In this document: one piece after another, positions 17,096 to 27,032 of the stretch | Position numbering within the stretch: position 1 is the stretch's first letter | Layout of the letters: each line of letters begins with the position of its first letter | Source: Sinomonas notoginsengisoli | GTDB taxonomy: Bacteria; Actinomycetota; Actinomycetes; Actinomycetales; Micrococcaceae | Length of the DNA stretch: 64,000 bases | NCBI RefSeq assembly: GCF_021554725.1 | Contig: NZ_JAIZDP010000007.1 | Span: forward strand, 114,628-178,627 | Direction of reading: 5' to 3' | The notes under the pieces: model-generated | Databases searched by the model: none | Told to the model about the DNA's origin: nothing | The model's input: only the letters and a program-made list of their open reading frames with translations | Program-made: the position numbers and the translations under genes

Positions 17096-17809
17096 ATGGG
17101 GACTGTGAAGAAGACTGACCACGAAGCCAAGCTCCTCGTCGTCGATGATGAGCCCAACATCCGGGAACTCCTCTCAACCTCGTTGCGCTTCGCGGGGTTC
17201 GAGGTCGTGGCGGCCGGGAACGGGCGCGAGGCGCTGGCCGCGGCAGAGGCACAGTCTCCTGACCTCGTAGTCCTCGACGTCATGCTGCCGGACATGGACG
17301 GCTTCACCGTCACGCGCAAGCTCAGGGCGGCCGGGCGGCACGTGCCCGTCCTCTTCCTCACCGCGAAGGACGAGACCGAGGACAAGGTCCAGGGCCTCAC
17401 GGTGGGCGGCGACGACTACGTCACCAAACCCTTCAGCCTCGACGAGGTCGTCGCGCGCATCCGCGCCGTCCTGCGCCGCACCCAACCGGTGCTGGACGAC
17501 GACGCGGTGATCCGCGTTGACGACCTCGAGCTCGACGACGACGCGCACGAGGTGCGGCGCGGCGGCGTGAGCATCGACCTCTCCCCGACCGAGTTCAAGC
17601 TCCTGCGCTACCTCATGCTCAACCCGAACCGTGTCCTGTCCAAGTCGCAGATCCTTGACCACGTGTGGGAGTACGACTTCAACGGGGACGCCTCGATCGT
17701 GGAGTCCTACATCTCCTACCTGCGCCGGAAGGTGGATGCCAACGGACCCGGGCTCATCCAGACCAAGCGCGGGGTGGGCTACGTGCTGCGGACGGCGGAG
17801 AAGCGCTAG
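17096..17809 (+). CDS. OmpR-family response regulator
   Basis: 237 residues. Receiver domain about 13-125 with the acidic pair in VVDDEP, phosphorylated Asp in LVVLDVMLPDMDG (about 62), Thr in FLTAKD and Lys in DDYVTKPF. A winged-helix DNA-binding domain occupies about 140-235 (LSPTEFKLLRYLMLNPNRVL, YISYLRRKVD). ATG at 17096 with a GGGGG ribosome site. TTCTCAGAA, a short palindrome at 17075-17083, lies just upstream and may be an autoregulatory site. The kinase starts 2 bases after its stop. The closest general type is the PrrA/MprA/TcrX group; the signal is unknown. Confidence 0.95.
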   Translation: MGTVKKTDHEAKLLVVDDEPNIRELLSTSLRFAGFEVVAAGNGREALAAAEAQSPDLVVLDVMLPDMDGFTVTRKLRAAGRHVPVLFLTAKDETEDKVQGLTVGGDDYVTKPFSLDEVVARIRAVLRRTQPVLDDDAVIRVDDLELDDDAHEVRRGGVSIDLSPTEFKLLRYLMLNPNRVLSKSQILDHVWEYDFNGDASIVESYISYLRRKVDANGPGLIQTKRGVGYVLRTAEKR

Positions 17810-17811
17810 AG

Positions 17812-19374
17812 GTGCTCGCCCACTGGAAGAGGGCGTCGCTGCGCACGCAGCTCGTCGCGATCATGATGGTCCTCCTCACCGGCGCCATCTTCCTGACCGC
17901 GGCGGTCACCGTGACCCAGCTGCGGACGTACCTCGTGGGCCAGCTCGACCTCCGGCTGACCACAGCCTCCGACTTCGCCAAGAACAACCAGGACATCGAC
18001 CTCCTGACCAACCCGAACCCCATAGTCCCGCAGGATTATGTGCTCGTCATCTACCCGCAGGGCGCATCTCCGAGCGTCTACTACGCGCCGGACGACGCCT
18101 CCGGCCGCCCCGACATCCCGGCGATCACGCCGGACGAGGCGCGGACGATGCAGCAGCGGGACGAGGTGCGCCAGGTCCGGGGGACGGTCAACTCGATCTC
18201 CTGGCGCTACACGGCGATACCGGTGCGGATCGTGGCCGGCAATGCCCCCGCCGCGATCGTCATCGCCCTGCCCCTGACCGATGTCGAGGACGCCATCCAG
18301 CACACGCTCGGCCTCACGGCCGGCGTGGGGATTGTGACGCTCGCCTCGGTGTTCGCCATCGCCATGTGGACGGTCACGCGGGCCTTCCGGCCATTGCGGC
18401 GAGTCGAGAAGACGGCGGCAGCGATCGCCGCGGGGGACCTTTCCCAGCGCGTCGACGGGGAGGCCCCGGGCACCGAGCTCGGACGCCTCTCCACCTCGCT
18501 CAACGCGATGCTCTCCCACATCGAGGTTGCCTTCCAGGCGCGCATGGCGTCGGAGGGGCGGATGCGGCGCTTCATCTCCGACGCCTCGCACGAACTCAGG
18601 ACACCGCTCGTGACCATCCGGGGGTTCTCAGAGCTGTACCGGCACGGCGCACTCGCCACGGACGATGAGGTGGCGACGGCGATGGGCCGCATCGAGAGCG
18701 AGGCCAAGCGCATGGGCACGATGGTCGAGGACCTGCTCACCCTCGCGAGGCTAGACGAGCAGCGGCCGCTCGTGCTCAAGCCTCTGGACCTGCTGCCGGT
18801 GGGCCATGACGCGGTGGTGGACGTGCGCGCGTCTGCCCCGGACCGCGAGGTTCGGCTCGTGGGGCTCGACGGCCCTGCGCCGAGTGCGGCGCCGACGCTC
18901 GGTGACGAGGCCCGGATCCGTCAGGTGGTCGGCAATCTGATCGGGAACGCCCTTCAGTACACGCCAGCCGGCAGCCCGCTCGAGGTGGCGGTCGGCACGC
19001 GCCATCAGGGGCCCCGAGCGACGGCCGTCCTCGAGCTCAGGGACCATGGGCCGGGGATCGAGGAGAAGGACGCGGCGAAGATCTTCGAGCGCTTCTACCG
19101 CGCGGACACCTCCCGCACGCGCGAGACCGGCGGAACGGGCCTGGGTCTGGCCATCGTGGCAGCGATCATCGGCTCCCATCATGGCACCGTGAGGTACCAG
19201 GACACCCCCGGCGGGGGCTCGACCTTCGTGATCGAGATGCCGTATGTGCTGGTGCCGGACAGACCGTCCGAGCCCCCGACCGGATCCGGCGACGCGGGCG
19301 CGTCCGGGAACGGCTGGACCCGCAGCTCGGAGCGCACGACGGCGCACGGCGGCACGGGCACTCAACGCACCTGA
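17812..19374 (+). CDS. Sensor histidine kinase (HAMP, HisKA, HATPase_c)
   Basis: 520 residues from the GTG at 17812, two bases after the response-regulator stop; GGAGAAG within that gene's end is the ribosome site. First membrane helix about 15-38, extracellular sensor about 39-155 (Pro/Asp-rich, no recognised fold), second helix about 162-186, HAMP domain, then the HisKA box FISDASHELRTPLVTIRG (H about 258). ATPase motifs: N-box NLIGNALQYTP, DHGPGIEEKD, FERFYRADTSR and GGTGLGLAIV. A disordered Ser/Thr/Gly tail of about 40 residues ends the protein. It is the cognate kinase of the preceding regulator. Confidence 0.95.
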   Translation: MLAHWKRASLRTQLVAIMMVLLTGAIFLTAAVTVTQLRTYLVGQLDLRLTTASDFAKNNQDIDLLTNPNPIVPQDYVLVIYPQGASPSVYYAPDDASGRPDIPAITPDEARTMQQRDEVRQVRGTVNSISWRYTAIPVRIVAGNAPAAIVIALPLTDVEDAIQHTLGLTAGVGIVTLASVFAIAMWTVTRAFRPLRRVEKTAAAIAAGDLSQRVDGEAPGTELGRLSTSLNAMLSHIEVAFQARMASEGRMRRFISDASHELRTPLVTIRGFSELYRHGALATDDEVATAMGRIESEAKRMGTMVEDLLTLARLDEQRPLVLKPLDLLPVGHDAVVDVRASAPDREVRLVGLDGPAPSAAPTLGDEARIRQVVGNLIGNALQYTPAGSPLEVAVGTRHQGPRATAVLELRDHGPGIEEKDAAKIFERFYRADTSRTRETGGTGLGLAIVAAIIGSHHGTVRYQDTPGGGSTFVIEMPYVLVPDRPSEPPTGSGDAGASGNGWTRSSERTTAHGGTGTQRT

Positions 19375-19539
19375 CGCTGCGTCGCCACCCGCACTGGTCA
19401 CTTCTCCTCCGCGCAGACGGCACATTTCCGCGGGTTGTCCACATACGGGTGCGCGTTGCTGCAGCGCGGTGGCAGCCCTTCCTAGGGTCGAGGCAGAGGA
19501 GCGGATCGGCCGCGACTTATCAGGGAAGGAACGGGAACC

Positions 19540-19830
19540 ATGGCGATCATGAAGGTGGACACCGAGGCGATCGGCTCGAGCGCCCAGGCCGTGCTGGCAA
19601 CCTCGGAGCGCGTGCGCGCCGAGGTGCAGTCGATGCGAAACAACCTCGAGAACCTGCGAGCCACCTGGGAGGGGCAGGCGTCCAACAGCTTCCAGGCCCT
19701 CGTGGCAGATTGGTCGCGAACCCAGGCACAGGTCGAGGCCTCCCTGGGCCAGATCGGCGCGGCACTGCACCACGCGGGCACCGCCTACGGGGACATCGAG
19801 ACGAGCAACATGCATCGTTTTGCCAGCTGA
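19540..19830 (+). CDS. WXG100-family protein (EsxA-like)
   Basis: 96 residues, all helical in pattern, with the defining turn W-E-G (ATWEGQAS, about 46-50) between two amphipathic helices. WXG100 proteins form small helical-hairpin dimers exported by type VII (ESX) systems. The YxxxD/E-type export signal could be YGDIE near the C-terminus (about 86-90). The ATG has GGAAC upstream. No EccC, EccB or other secretion component lies in this window, so its secretion machine must be elsewhere. Confidence 0.9.
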   Translation: MAIMKVDTEAIGSSAQAVLATSERVRAEVQSMRNNLENLRATWEGQASNSFQALVADWSRTQAQVEASLGQIGAALHHAGTAYGDIETSNMHRFAS

Positions 19831-19962
19831 ACCCCGCTCCCCTGACGTCGGCCTGCCCGCCCTTCCCGCAGCTGGGGCCGGGCAGGCCGAAGCCTGCGGC
19901 GGCGTGCAGCCGCGGGTTGCCGTTCTGCGAGCAGTGACAGCGGGCTCTGGCAGGATGGACCC

Positions 19963-20898
19963 ATGACCATCACTGCCGCCGCAGACGGCTCCGCCCTCGG
20001 CAACCCCGGCCCCGCAGGCTGGGCCTGGTACGTCGACGAAGACCACTGGCACGCGGGCGGGTGGCCCCACGGGACGAACAACCAGGGCGAGCTCATGGCA
20101 GTCCTCGATCTGTTCCGCTCAACCGTGCACATGGCGGATGAGCCACTGCGCATCCTCTGCGACAGCCAGTACGTGATCAACTGCATCACCAAGTGGATGC
20201 CCGGGTGGAAGCGGCGCGGCTGGAAGAAGGCGGACGGCAAGCCGGTGCTCAACGTCGACCTCCTCGCACAGATCGACGCCGAACTGGCTGGGCGGGACTA
20301 CACCTTCGAATGGGTCAGGGGCCATGCCGGCCATGCTCTCAACGAGGCCGCGGACGCCAAGGCCCGCGCCGTTGCCCTCGCGTTTCAGTCCGGCCGGGCG
20401 CCCGGCGAGGGTCCGGGCTTCGGTGTCCCCCTTGTGAGCGCGGCAGCGCCGGGCACGGCAGGAGCCCCGGGCCCCGCGGGCCAACCGGACCGGCCGGCGA
20501 GCGAACAGGCCAGCCTCTTCGACGAGATCGCGCCGGAGGCCGCCGAGGCCGGGCAGCCGCGCGACCTCGATGCGGTGGTCGAGCTTGAACAGTCGCTCCT
20601 CAACCCCGATGTCCGGACCGACTACGGCCAGCTCGCCTACCTCCTCCACCCCGACTTTCAGGAAATCGGCGCGTCCGGGCGCCTGTGGGATCGAGAGGAA
20701 CTCATCGAGGAGCTCGTCCAGAGGGGCGGGCAGGCGCCACGCTTCGAGCTCCTCGACGCCGTGCCGCTTGCCGATGATCTCATCCACATCGTGTACCGGA
20801 CCGTGGCTGAGACCGCCTCCGAGCTGCGCTCCTCGCTGTGGCAGCGCACGGAGGGCCGCTGGCGAGTCCGCTTCCACCAGGGCACGCCGGAGGCCTGA
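19963..20898 (+). CDS. RNase HI-family protein fused to a C-terminal NTF2/DUF4440-like domain
   Basis: 311 residues. The N-terminal RNase H fold (1-145) has all four acidic catalytic residues: D8 (AADGSA), E43 (NNQGELMA), D67 (CDSQYV) and the D of NEAADAKAR near 134, with a histidine in RGHAGH. A Pro/Ala/Gly linker (about 150-185) leads to a C-terminal domain (about 200-311: LDAVVELEQSLLNPDVR, LLHPDFQEIGASG, WRVRFHQGT) typical of DUF4440/SnoaL-like folds. The first half would cut RNA in RNA-DNA hybrids; the role of the second half is unknown. ATG start, monocistronic, and ends before a bidirectional terminator. Confidence 0.88.
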   Translation: MTITAAADGSALGNPGPAGWAWYVDEDHWHAGGWPHGTNNQGELMAVLDLFRSTVHMADEPLRILCDSQYVINCITKWMPGWKRRGWKKADGKPVLNVDLLAQIDAELAGRDYTFEWVRGHAGHALNEAADAKARAVALAFQSGRAPGEGPGFGVPLVSAAAPGTAGAPGPAGQPDRPASEQASLFDEIAPEAAEAGQPRDLDAVVELEQSLLNPDVRTDYGQLAYLLHPDFQEIGASGRLWDREELIEELVQRGGQAPRFELLDAVPLADDLIHIVYRTVAETASELRSSLWQRTEGRWRVRFHQGTPEA

Positions 20899-20947
20899 GA
20901 CCCGCTCCCGCCTTCCGCCGGGTCCCGCACGTCTGACTCCACGAACG

Positions 20948-20989
20948 CCGACGGCGAGGTCCCCACCGAAGTGGAGACCCCGCCGTCGT
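20948..20989. terminator. Bidirectional terminator between the RNase H fusion and groL
   Basis: CGACGGCG pairs with CGCCGTCG and GGTC with GACC across a 42-base hairpin lying between convergent genes, so it can end both transcripts. Confidence 0.8.
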
Positions 20990-21040
20990 GATTCGCGGCT
21001 CCTAGCGCCTCCCGAATCCAGGAAGGAGGAGGTGGGACGG

Positions 21041-22838
<1,798 letters not shown>

Positions 22839-22846
22839 GTCAATGT

Positions 22847-22873
22847 TTAGCACTCACCCACTCCGAGTGCAAG
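22847..22873 (-). promoter_or_regulatory. CIRCE operator 2 (HrcA site)
   Basis: TTAGCACTC-N9-GAGTGCAAG: the left half-site is perfect and the right half diverges at the last bases. It is separated from CIRCE 1 by 8 bases, giving a double operator. Confidence 0.85.
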
Positions 22874-22940
22874 CGCGCGGGCGGGTTGTCACGCGCCTCG
22901 CCGCGCGCGTTCGCCCGCAGCGCACCAAGCCGCGCGCGGG

Positions 22941-24200
22941 TTACTGCGTGACGGTCACCTCGTCGTTGCGCGTGGGCAGGTTGTCGGCGCCGAAGCCGAA
23001 GACCATGAAGCGGGCCGTGGTGACATCGCCGTGGGAGTCGAACGCGATCGGGCCCGACTGCCCGTCATAGTCCACGGAGGTCCCCTTGGCCTGGGAGGCG
23101 AGGCATGCAGGGAGCCCCGTGCACTTCTCCCGCTGTCCGTTTCCCTGCACCGAGCCGTTTCCCTGCACCGAGCCGCCCGAGACGGAGACGAGCTTCGAGG
23201 CGATGGAGGGCCCGCCGTCGTCCTTCGCTGCGCCTGCCGAGAGGATGGCGAGCGAGGCAGCATCGTACGCCTCGGCGGCGAAGGTCATGTCCGTGAGGCC
23301 GGGCGCGTGCTCGAGCACGGCGGACTGGAACTCAGAGTCCGGGAACACGCCGGGGACCACCGCCTTGGCGCCTTCCAGCGCGCGGTTGGCCAGCGCCGGA
23401 CCGTAGCGGCCCAGGAGCCCGCTCGAGAGGAGGAGCCTCGAGCCGGGGACCCCCGCGTCCCGCACGCCAGCGAGGATGGCCTGCCCCTCTGTCTGTGCAA
23501 TCAGGACCACGGCGTCGGCGACCTTCGCCCCGCCCGCTGCCGCACCGGCAGCGTGGCCCGTGAACTCGGTGCTTCCGGTTTCCTTCAGGCCCACCGCCCG
23601 GGCCGCGGCGGAGGCACCGTCCGCCTCGGCCTTGCCGTGGTCCCCCGCCTGGTGGAGGATCGCAATGCTCTTCGCTCCGGCGCGCCGTGCGAGCTCCACG
23701 AGCGCGGCGCCCTCCGCGCCCTCGGGGGCCGCGGTGCGGAAGTAGTAGCCGCCGCTGCGGTAGGTGCTCAGCGAGGCGGCGGTGTTGGCCGGGGAGATCA
23801 GGGGAACCTTGGCCAGGGAGAGGACGTCGATGGCCGTGCGCGCGTGGCCCGAGTCAGTGGGGCCGATCACGGCGTCGGCCCCGGCTGCGATCAGGTGCCG
23901 AGCGGCGGCCTCCATGTCAGACCCAGTCTCGGGAGGCAGCATCTCCACAGGCTTGCCGCCGAAGCCGCCGGCTGCGTTGGCCTGCTGGACAGCGAGGACC
24001 ACCGCCGCGCGCTGGGCGTCGTTGAGGTACTGCGACTCCCCCGTCGAGTCCAGGAGCAGGCCAAGCCGCAGCACGCCGTCGCCCGAGGCCGGGGGAGACG
24101 CATTGCGCGCATCCACCGCCCCTGCGCACGCCGCGAGCGCCAGCACAGAGGCGAGCGCCACTGCGGCAAGGGGCCTGCGCGCTCCCCGAAGTGGCACCAT
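22941..24200 (-). CDS. Periplasmic-binding-type substrate-binding lipoprotein (branched-chain amino acid ABC type)
   Basis: 419 residues from the ATG at 24200. A signal peptide ends in the lipobox LALAAC (about residue 26), so the mature protein should be lipid-anchored. The rest is a Peripla_BP_6/LivJ-type fold ([71 protein letters not shown]). No permease or ATPase genes are near, so it is an orphan binding protein. A short GSVQGN tandem repeat near residue 345 comes from an 18-bp duplication. The start overlaps the stop of the LytR_C gene by one base, suggesting co-translation. The ligand is unknown. Confidence 0.88.
   Translation of the reverse strand: MVPLRGARRPLAAVALASVLALAACAGAVDARNASPPASGDGVLRLGLLLDSTGESQYLNDAQRAAVVLAVQQANAAGGFGGKPVEMLPPETGSDMEAAARHLIAAGADAVIGPTDSGHARTAIDVLSLAKVPLISPANTAASLSTYRSGGYYFRTAAPEGAEGAALVELARRAGAKSIAILHQAGDHGKAEADGASAAARAVGLKETGSTEFTGHAAGAAAGGAKVADAVVLIAQTEGQAILAGVRDAGVPGSRLLLSSGLLGRYGPALANRALEGAKAVVPGVFPDSEFQSAVLEHAPGLTDMTFAAEAYDAASLAILSAGAAKDDGGPSIASKLVSVSGGSVQGNGSVQGNGQREKCTGLPACLASQAKGTSVDYDGQSGPIAFDSHGDVTTARFMVFGFGADNLPTRNDEVTVTQ
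23137..23172. repeat. Perfect 18-bp tandem duplication
   Basis: CCGTTTCCCTGCACCGAG occurs twice in a row (23137-23154 and 23155-23172), encoding GSVQGN twice inside the substrate-binding lipoprotein. It is an in-frame, probably recent slippage event. Confidence 0.95.
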
Positions 24201-24838
24201 CAGCCGGCGTACCCCGGGCCGACCACGACGGCCAGCGGGAGCCCCAGCGCCGGAGCCTCCTGAACGGTTGCGATGCCGACATCCGCAGCGAGTGCCTTCG
24301 CCGAGGCGGCCTGCGCGGCGCTCTGGTAGTAGACGACCGAGGCGTTGACCGGCGCACCGCCCCAGTTGCCAACCGTCGAGACGGCCCATCCAGTTGTGCG
24401 GGCCGTGGCAGCCGCGCGGGTGCCAAGTCCAGCGATGCCGGACGCGTTGTACACACCGACCTCGAGAGACTTGTCCGCCTGCGCGGGCGCGGCCGTAGTG
24501 GGCGGCGCCGTGGGTGCGGCGGACGACGGCGCACGGCTGGCCGGGGAGGAGGCCGCCGGCGTGCTGGGGGAGGCGGGGCCGCTGGAAGCCTTTGGTGCGT
24601 TGGAGGCGGTGGAACTCGTTGCGGCGGCTGGCGACGGGTTGAGCCCGATGTTGGGAAGCACGAAGTAGGCGATGGCCCCGATCACGAGCGCGACGATCGC
24701 AGCGGCCAGAATCCAGCGGAGCCCCTGAGCGGACGGCGCCCCGCCATCGGCTCTCGTCCCCCCACGTGTCCTGTGCACGCCCTGTCTGCGGGGCGACTCG
24801 GGGACAGCGTCGAATTCGTCGCGCGAATACGTGTTCAT
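24200..24838 (-). CDS. LytR C-terminal domain (LytR_C) membrane-anchored protein
   Basis: 212 residues from the ATG at 24838 ([16 protein letters not shown]). One membrane helix at about 41-63 ([20 protein letters not shown]), a Ser/Ala/Pro/Thr-rich extracellular linker (about 70-125), then a C-terminal LytR_C-type domain ([54 protein letters not shown]). The domain accompanies LytR-CpsA-Psr ligases of wall polymers but here stands alone without the catalytic domain. A TTG 39 bases upstream is an alternative start. It lies between the DUF3263 gene and the substrate-binding lipoprotein on the same strand. Confidence 0.85.
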   Translation of the reverse strand: MNTYSRDEFDAVPESPRRQGVHRTRGGTRADGGAPSAQGLRWILAAAIVALVIGAIAYFVLPNIGLNPSPAAATSSTASNAPKASSGPASPSTPAASSPASRAPSSAAPTAPPTTAAPAQADKSLEVGVYNASGIAGLGTRAAATARTTGWAVSTVGNWGGAPVNASVVYYQSAAQAASAKALAADVGIATVQEAPALGLPLAVVVGPGYAG

Positions 24839-24886
24839 GCCTGGGTCAGGTCCTTGTGGTGGCCAGCTGGGGGACAATGGGCAGCG

Positions 24887-25204
24887 TCAGGCGCCCCCGC
24901 CGATCCGGCGAGCAGTGCGGGCACGCTGCCGCGACGTCCTCAGTCTACGCAACCGCTTGACGAGCATCGGATCGTGCGCGAGCGCAGCCTCAGTGTCGAT
25001 GAGCGCATTCAGCTGCTGGTAGTAGTGCGTCGCCGAGAGGTCGAAGAGTTCCCTGATGGCCTGCTCCTTGGCCCCTGCGTACTTCCACCATCCGCGCTCG
25101 AGGGCGAGCATCTGCACCTCGCGCTCGGTGAGCTCGGCGGGCGTCTGGCCGTGGGCCTGGGTGCTGTCGTCACGTGCATGGGCGTGGTGTGCGGCTGCCG
25201 ACAT
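24887..25204 (-). CDS. DUF3263 family small helix-turn-helix-like protein
   Basis: 105 residues. The core [47 protein letters not shown] (about 24-70) is the DUF3263 signature, which resembles a helix-turn-helix; the basic C-terminal tail ([18 protein letters not shown]) could bind nucleic acid. The family is actinobacterial and commonly found next to LytR_C genes, as here. It is first in the three-gene minus-strand run. Function is unknown. Confidence 0.88.
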   Translation of the reverse strand: MSAAAHHAHARDDSTQAHGQTPAELTEREVQMLALERGWWKYAGAKEQAIRELFDLSATHYYQQLNALIDTEAALAHDPMLVKRLRRLRTSRQRARTARRIGGGA

Positions 25205-25276
25205 GCCCCTAAGCCTAAGAGGGAACTACAGCGATGTCATTTCACCTCGCCCGGCTCTGGCACACTGGCTGGCGTG

Positions 25277-26080
25277 ATGGATGCCGAGCCTCTCTTCGAT
25301 CTGCCTGGCCCTGCGGAGGGCGAGCCGCGCCGCGGAGGCGCCAGGCCGGCGTCGTCCGCGCAAGCGCGCGTCTCCGAAGCCCGCCAACTCGACGCGATGG
25401 CCACGGCGCCGCTTGGGGAGCTAGTCCACCCCGAGTGGGCCCGCGCCCTCGCACCGTGCGAGCCCACGCTGCGCGCGGCCCTGCGCGCCCTCGCAGCAGA
25501 GGCGCACGACGGCGGTGAGATCCTCCCTGCCCCCTCCCGCCTGCTGCGGGCGTTCAGCCGCCCGCTGAGCGAGGTCAAGGTGCTCGTGGTCGGCCAGGAC
25601 CCCTACCCGACGCCGGGCCACGCGATCGGACTCTCGTTCGCGTGCGACGCGCACGTCCGCCCGCTCCCCAAGAGCCTGGCGAACATCTACCGCGAGCTCG
25701 CCGACGATCTCGGCGTCCCCGCGCCCACCACGGGAGACCTCTCGCCGTGGGCGGACGAGGGGGTCCTGCTGCTGAACAGGGTGCTGTCAGTGCGCGCCGG
25801 CGCGGCCGGCTCGCATCGGCGACTGGGCTGGGAGGCCGTCACCGACGCGGCCGTGCGGGCCGTGGTGGGACGCGGGGCCCCCCTCGTGGCGATCCTGTGG
25901 GGCAAGGACGCCCAATCGCTCGCGCCGCTGCTGGGCACGACGCCGATCATCTCCTCCGCCCACCCCTCGCCGCTGTCCGCCTCGCGCGGATTCTTCGGAT
26001 CGCGGCCGTTCAGCCGGGCCAACCAGCTGCTCACGGCGCAGGGGGCGGAGCCGGTCCGGTGGGCTGCGCGCGGGGGCTGA
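25277..26080 (+). CDS. ung: Uracil-DNA glycosylase (family 1, Ung)
   Basis: 267 residues. The ATG at 25277, with GTG directly before it, starts a short Pro/Ala-rich lead; open frame further upstream is antisense to other genes. Motif A is [16 protein letters not shown] (about residue 110) with the catalytic Asp; motif B is [13 protein letters not shown] near 235, which inserts into the DNA minor groove. The enzyme removes uracil from DNA to start base excision repair. The position that is His in the E. coli GQDPYH motif is Pro here, as I recall for other actinobacterial Ung proteins. Confidence 0.94.
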   Translation: MDAEPLFDLPGPAEGEPRRGGARPASSAQARVSEARQLDAMATAPLGELVHPEWARALAPCEPTLRAALRALAAEAHDGGEILPAPSRLLRAFSRPLSEVKVLVVGQDPYPTPGHAIGLSFACDAHVRPLPKSLANIYRELADDLGVPAPTTGDLSPWADEGVLLLNRVLSVRAGAAGSHRRLGWEAVTDAAVRAVVGRGAPLVAILWGKDAQSLAPLLGTTPIISSAHPSPLSASRGFFGSRPFSRANQLLTAQGAEPVRWAARGG

Positions 26081-26125
26081 GGGAGCAACGAGGCGTCGAA
26101 GCGCCGGAAGGATACGCTGGGAGGC

Positions 26126-26995
26126 ATGACGCAATCCCCTGAACGCGCCGCCGCGGCGCCCGCCGAGTCCGCGCGGCCCGTGAAGAAGCCGCGCCCAACA
26201 CTCGATCTGACTGTCCTCCGCACCGAGCAGATCACGCCCCACATGGTCCGCGTCGTTGCAGGCGGCAAGGGGTTCGACGCGTTCGCGGACAACGGATTCA
26301 CGGACAAGTACGTCAAGATCTCCTTCCCCACCGTGCTTCCGGGCGGGGTCTGGCCCGAGGGGCCGGTGGACCTTCCCGCGCTCAAGGAACAGCTCCCGCG
26401 CGAACAGTGGCCCGTGACGCGCACATACACCGTGCGCTGGTTCGATCCGGCCGCCCGCGAGCTCGCGGTGGACTTCGTGGTGCACGGTGACGAGGGCCTC
26501 GCCGGACCCTGGGCTGCTGCGACGGTCCCCGGCGACCGACTCGTGTGCGCGGGTCCGGGTGGAGCCTACTCCCCCTCGGCGGATGCCGAGTGGCACCTCT
26601 TCGCGGGGGACGAGTCCGCGTTCCCCGCGATCGCCGCCGCCCTCGAAGCCCTCTCCGAGGACGCCCGGGGCATGGCGTTCCTCGAGGTCGGCTCGGCCCT
26701 GGACGTCCTCGAGTTCGCCGCACCCAAGGGCATCGAGCTCCGGTGGCTCTCGCGCGAGGGATACCCGGCCGGTGAGACCGTGATCCTCGCCGAGGCCGTG
26801 GCGGGGGCCGCGTGGCTGCCGGGGACTCCCCATGTCTTCGCACACGGCGAGCGCGGCGCCATGAAGGAGCTGCGGGCGGTGTTCAAGGAGCGCGGCGTGC
26901 CGCGGGAGCGGCTCTCGCTGTCCGGGTACTGGGCACGGGGCCGCGCGGAGGACGAGTTCCAGGCGGAGAAGAAGCTACCGGTCGGGCAGATCTGA
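26126..26995 (+). CDS. Siderophore-interacting protein (ferric-siderophore reductase, SIP family)
   Basis: 289 residues. N-terminal FAD-binding beta barrel (about 20-150) with the flavin signature RTYTVRWFD near residue 94 and GPWAAATVPGDRL; C-terminal NAD(P)H-binding part (about 150-289: HLFAGDESAFPAIAAALEAL, GERGAMKELRAVF, LSLSGYWARGRAEDEF). Such enzymes reduce ferric siderophores in the cytoplasm to release iron. No siderophore synthesis or uptake gene is adjacent, and I see no clear DtxR box upstream. It is convergent with thrE. Confidence 0.92.
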   Translation: MTQSPERAAAAPAESARPVKKPRPTLDLTVLRTEQITPHMVRVVAGGKGFDAFADNGFTDKYVKISFPTVLPGGVWPEGPVDLPALKEQLPREQWPVTRTYTVRWFDPAARELAVDFVVHGDEGLAGPWAAATVPGDRLVCAGPGGAYSPSADAEWHLFAGDESAFPAIAAALEALSEDARGMAFLEVGSALDVLEFAAPKGIELRWLSREGYPAGETVILAEAVAGAAWLPGTPHVFAHGERGAMKELRAVFKERGVPRERLSLSGYWARGRAEDEFQAEKKLPVGQI

Positions 26996-27032
26996 GGGTC
27001 GCCCTCCGAGGGTTGTCTCGTGCGCGTGAGGA

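Noticed and set aside
24191..25276. Long in-frame extension upstream of ung
   Set aside because: It runs antisense to LytR_C and DUF3263, both clearly real, and matches no Ung N-terminus.
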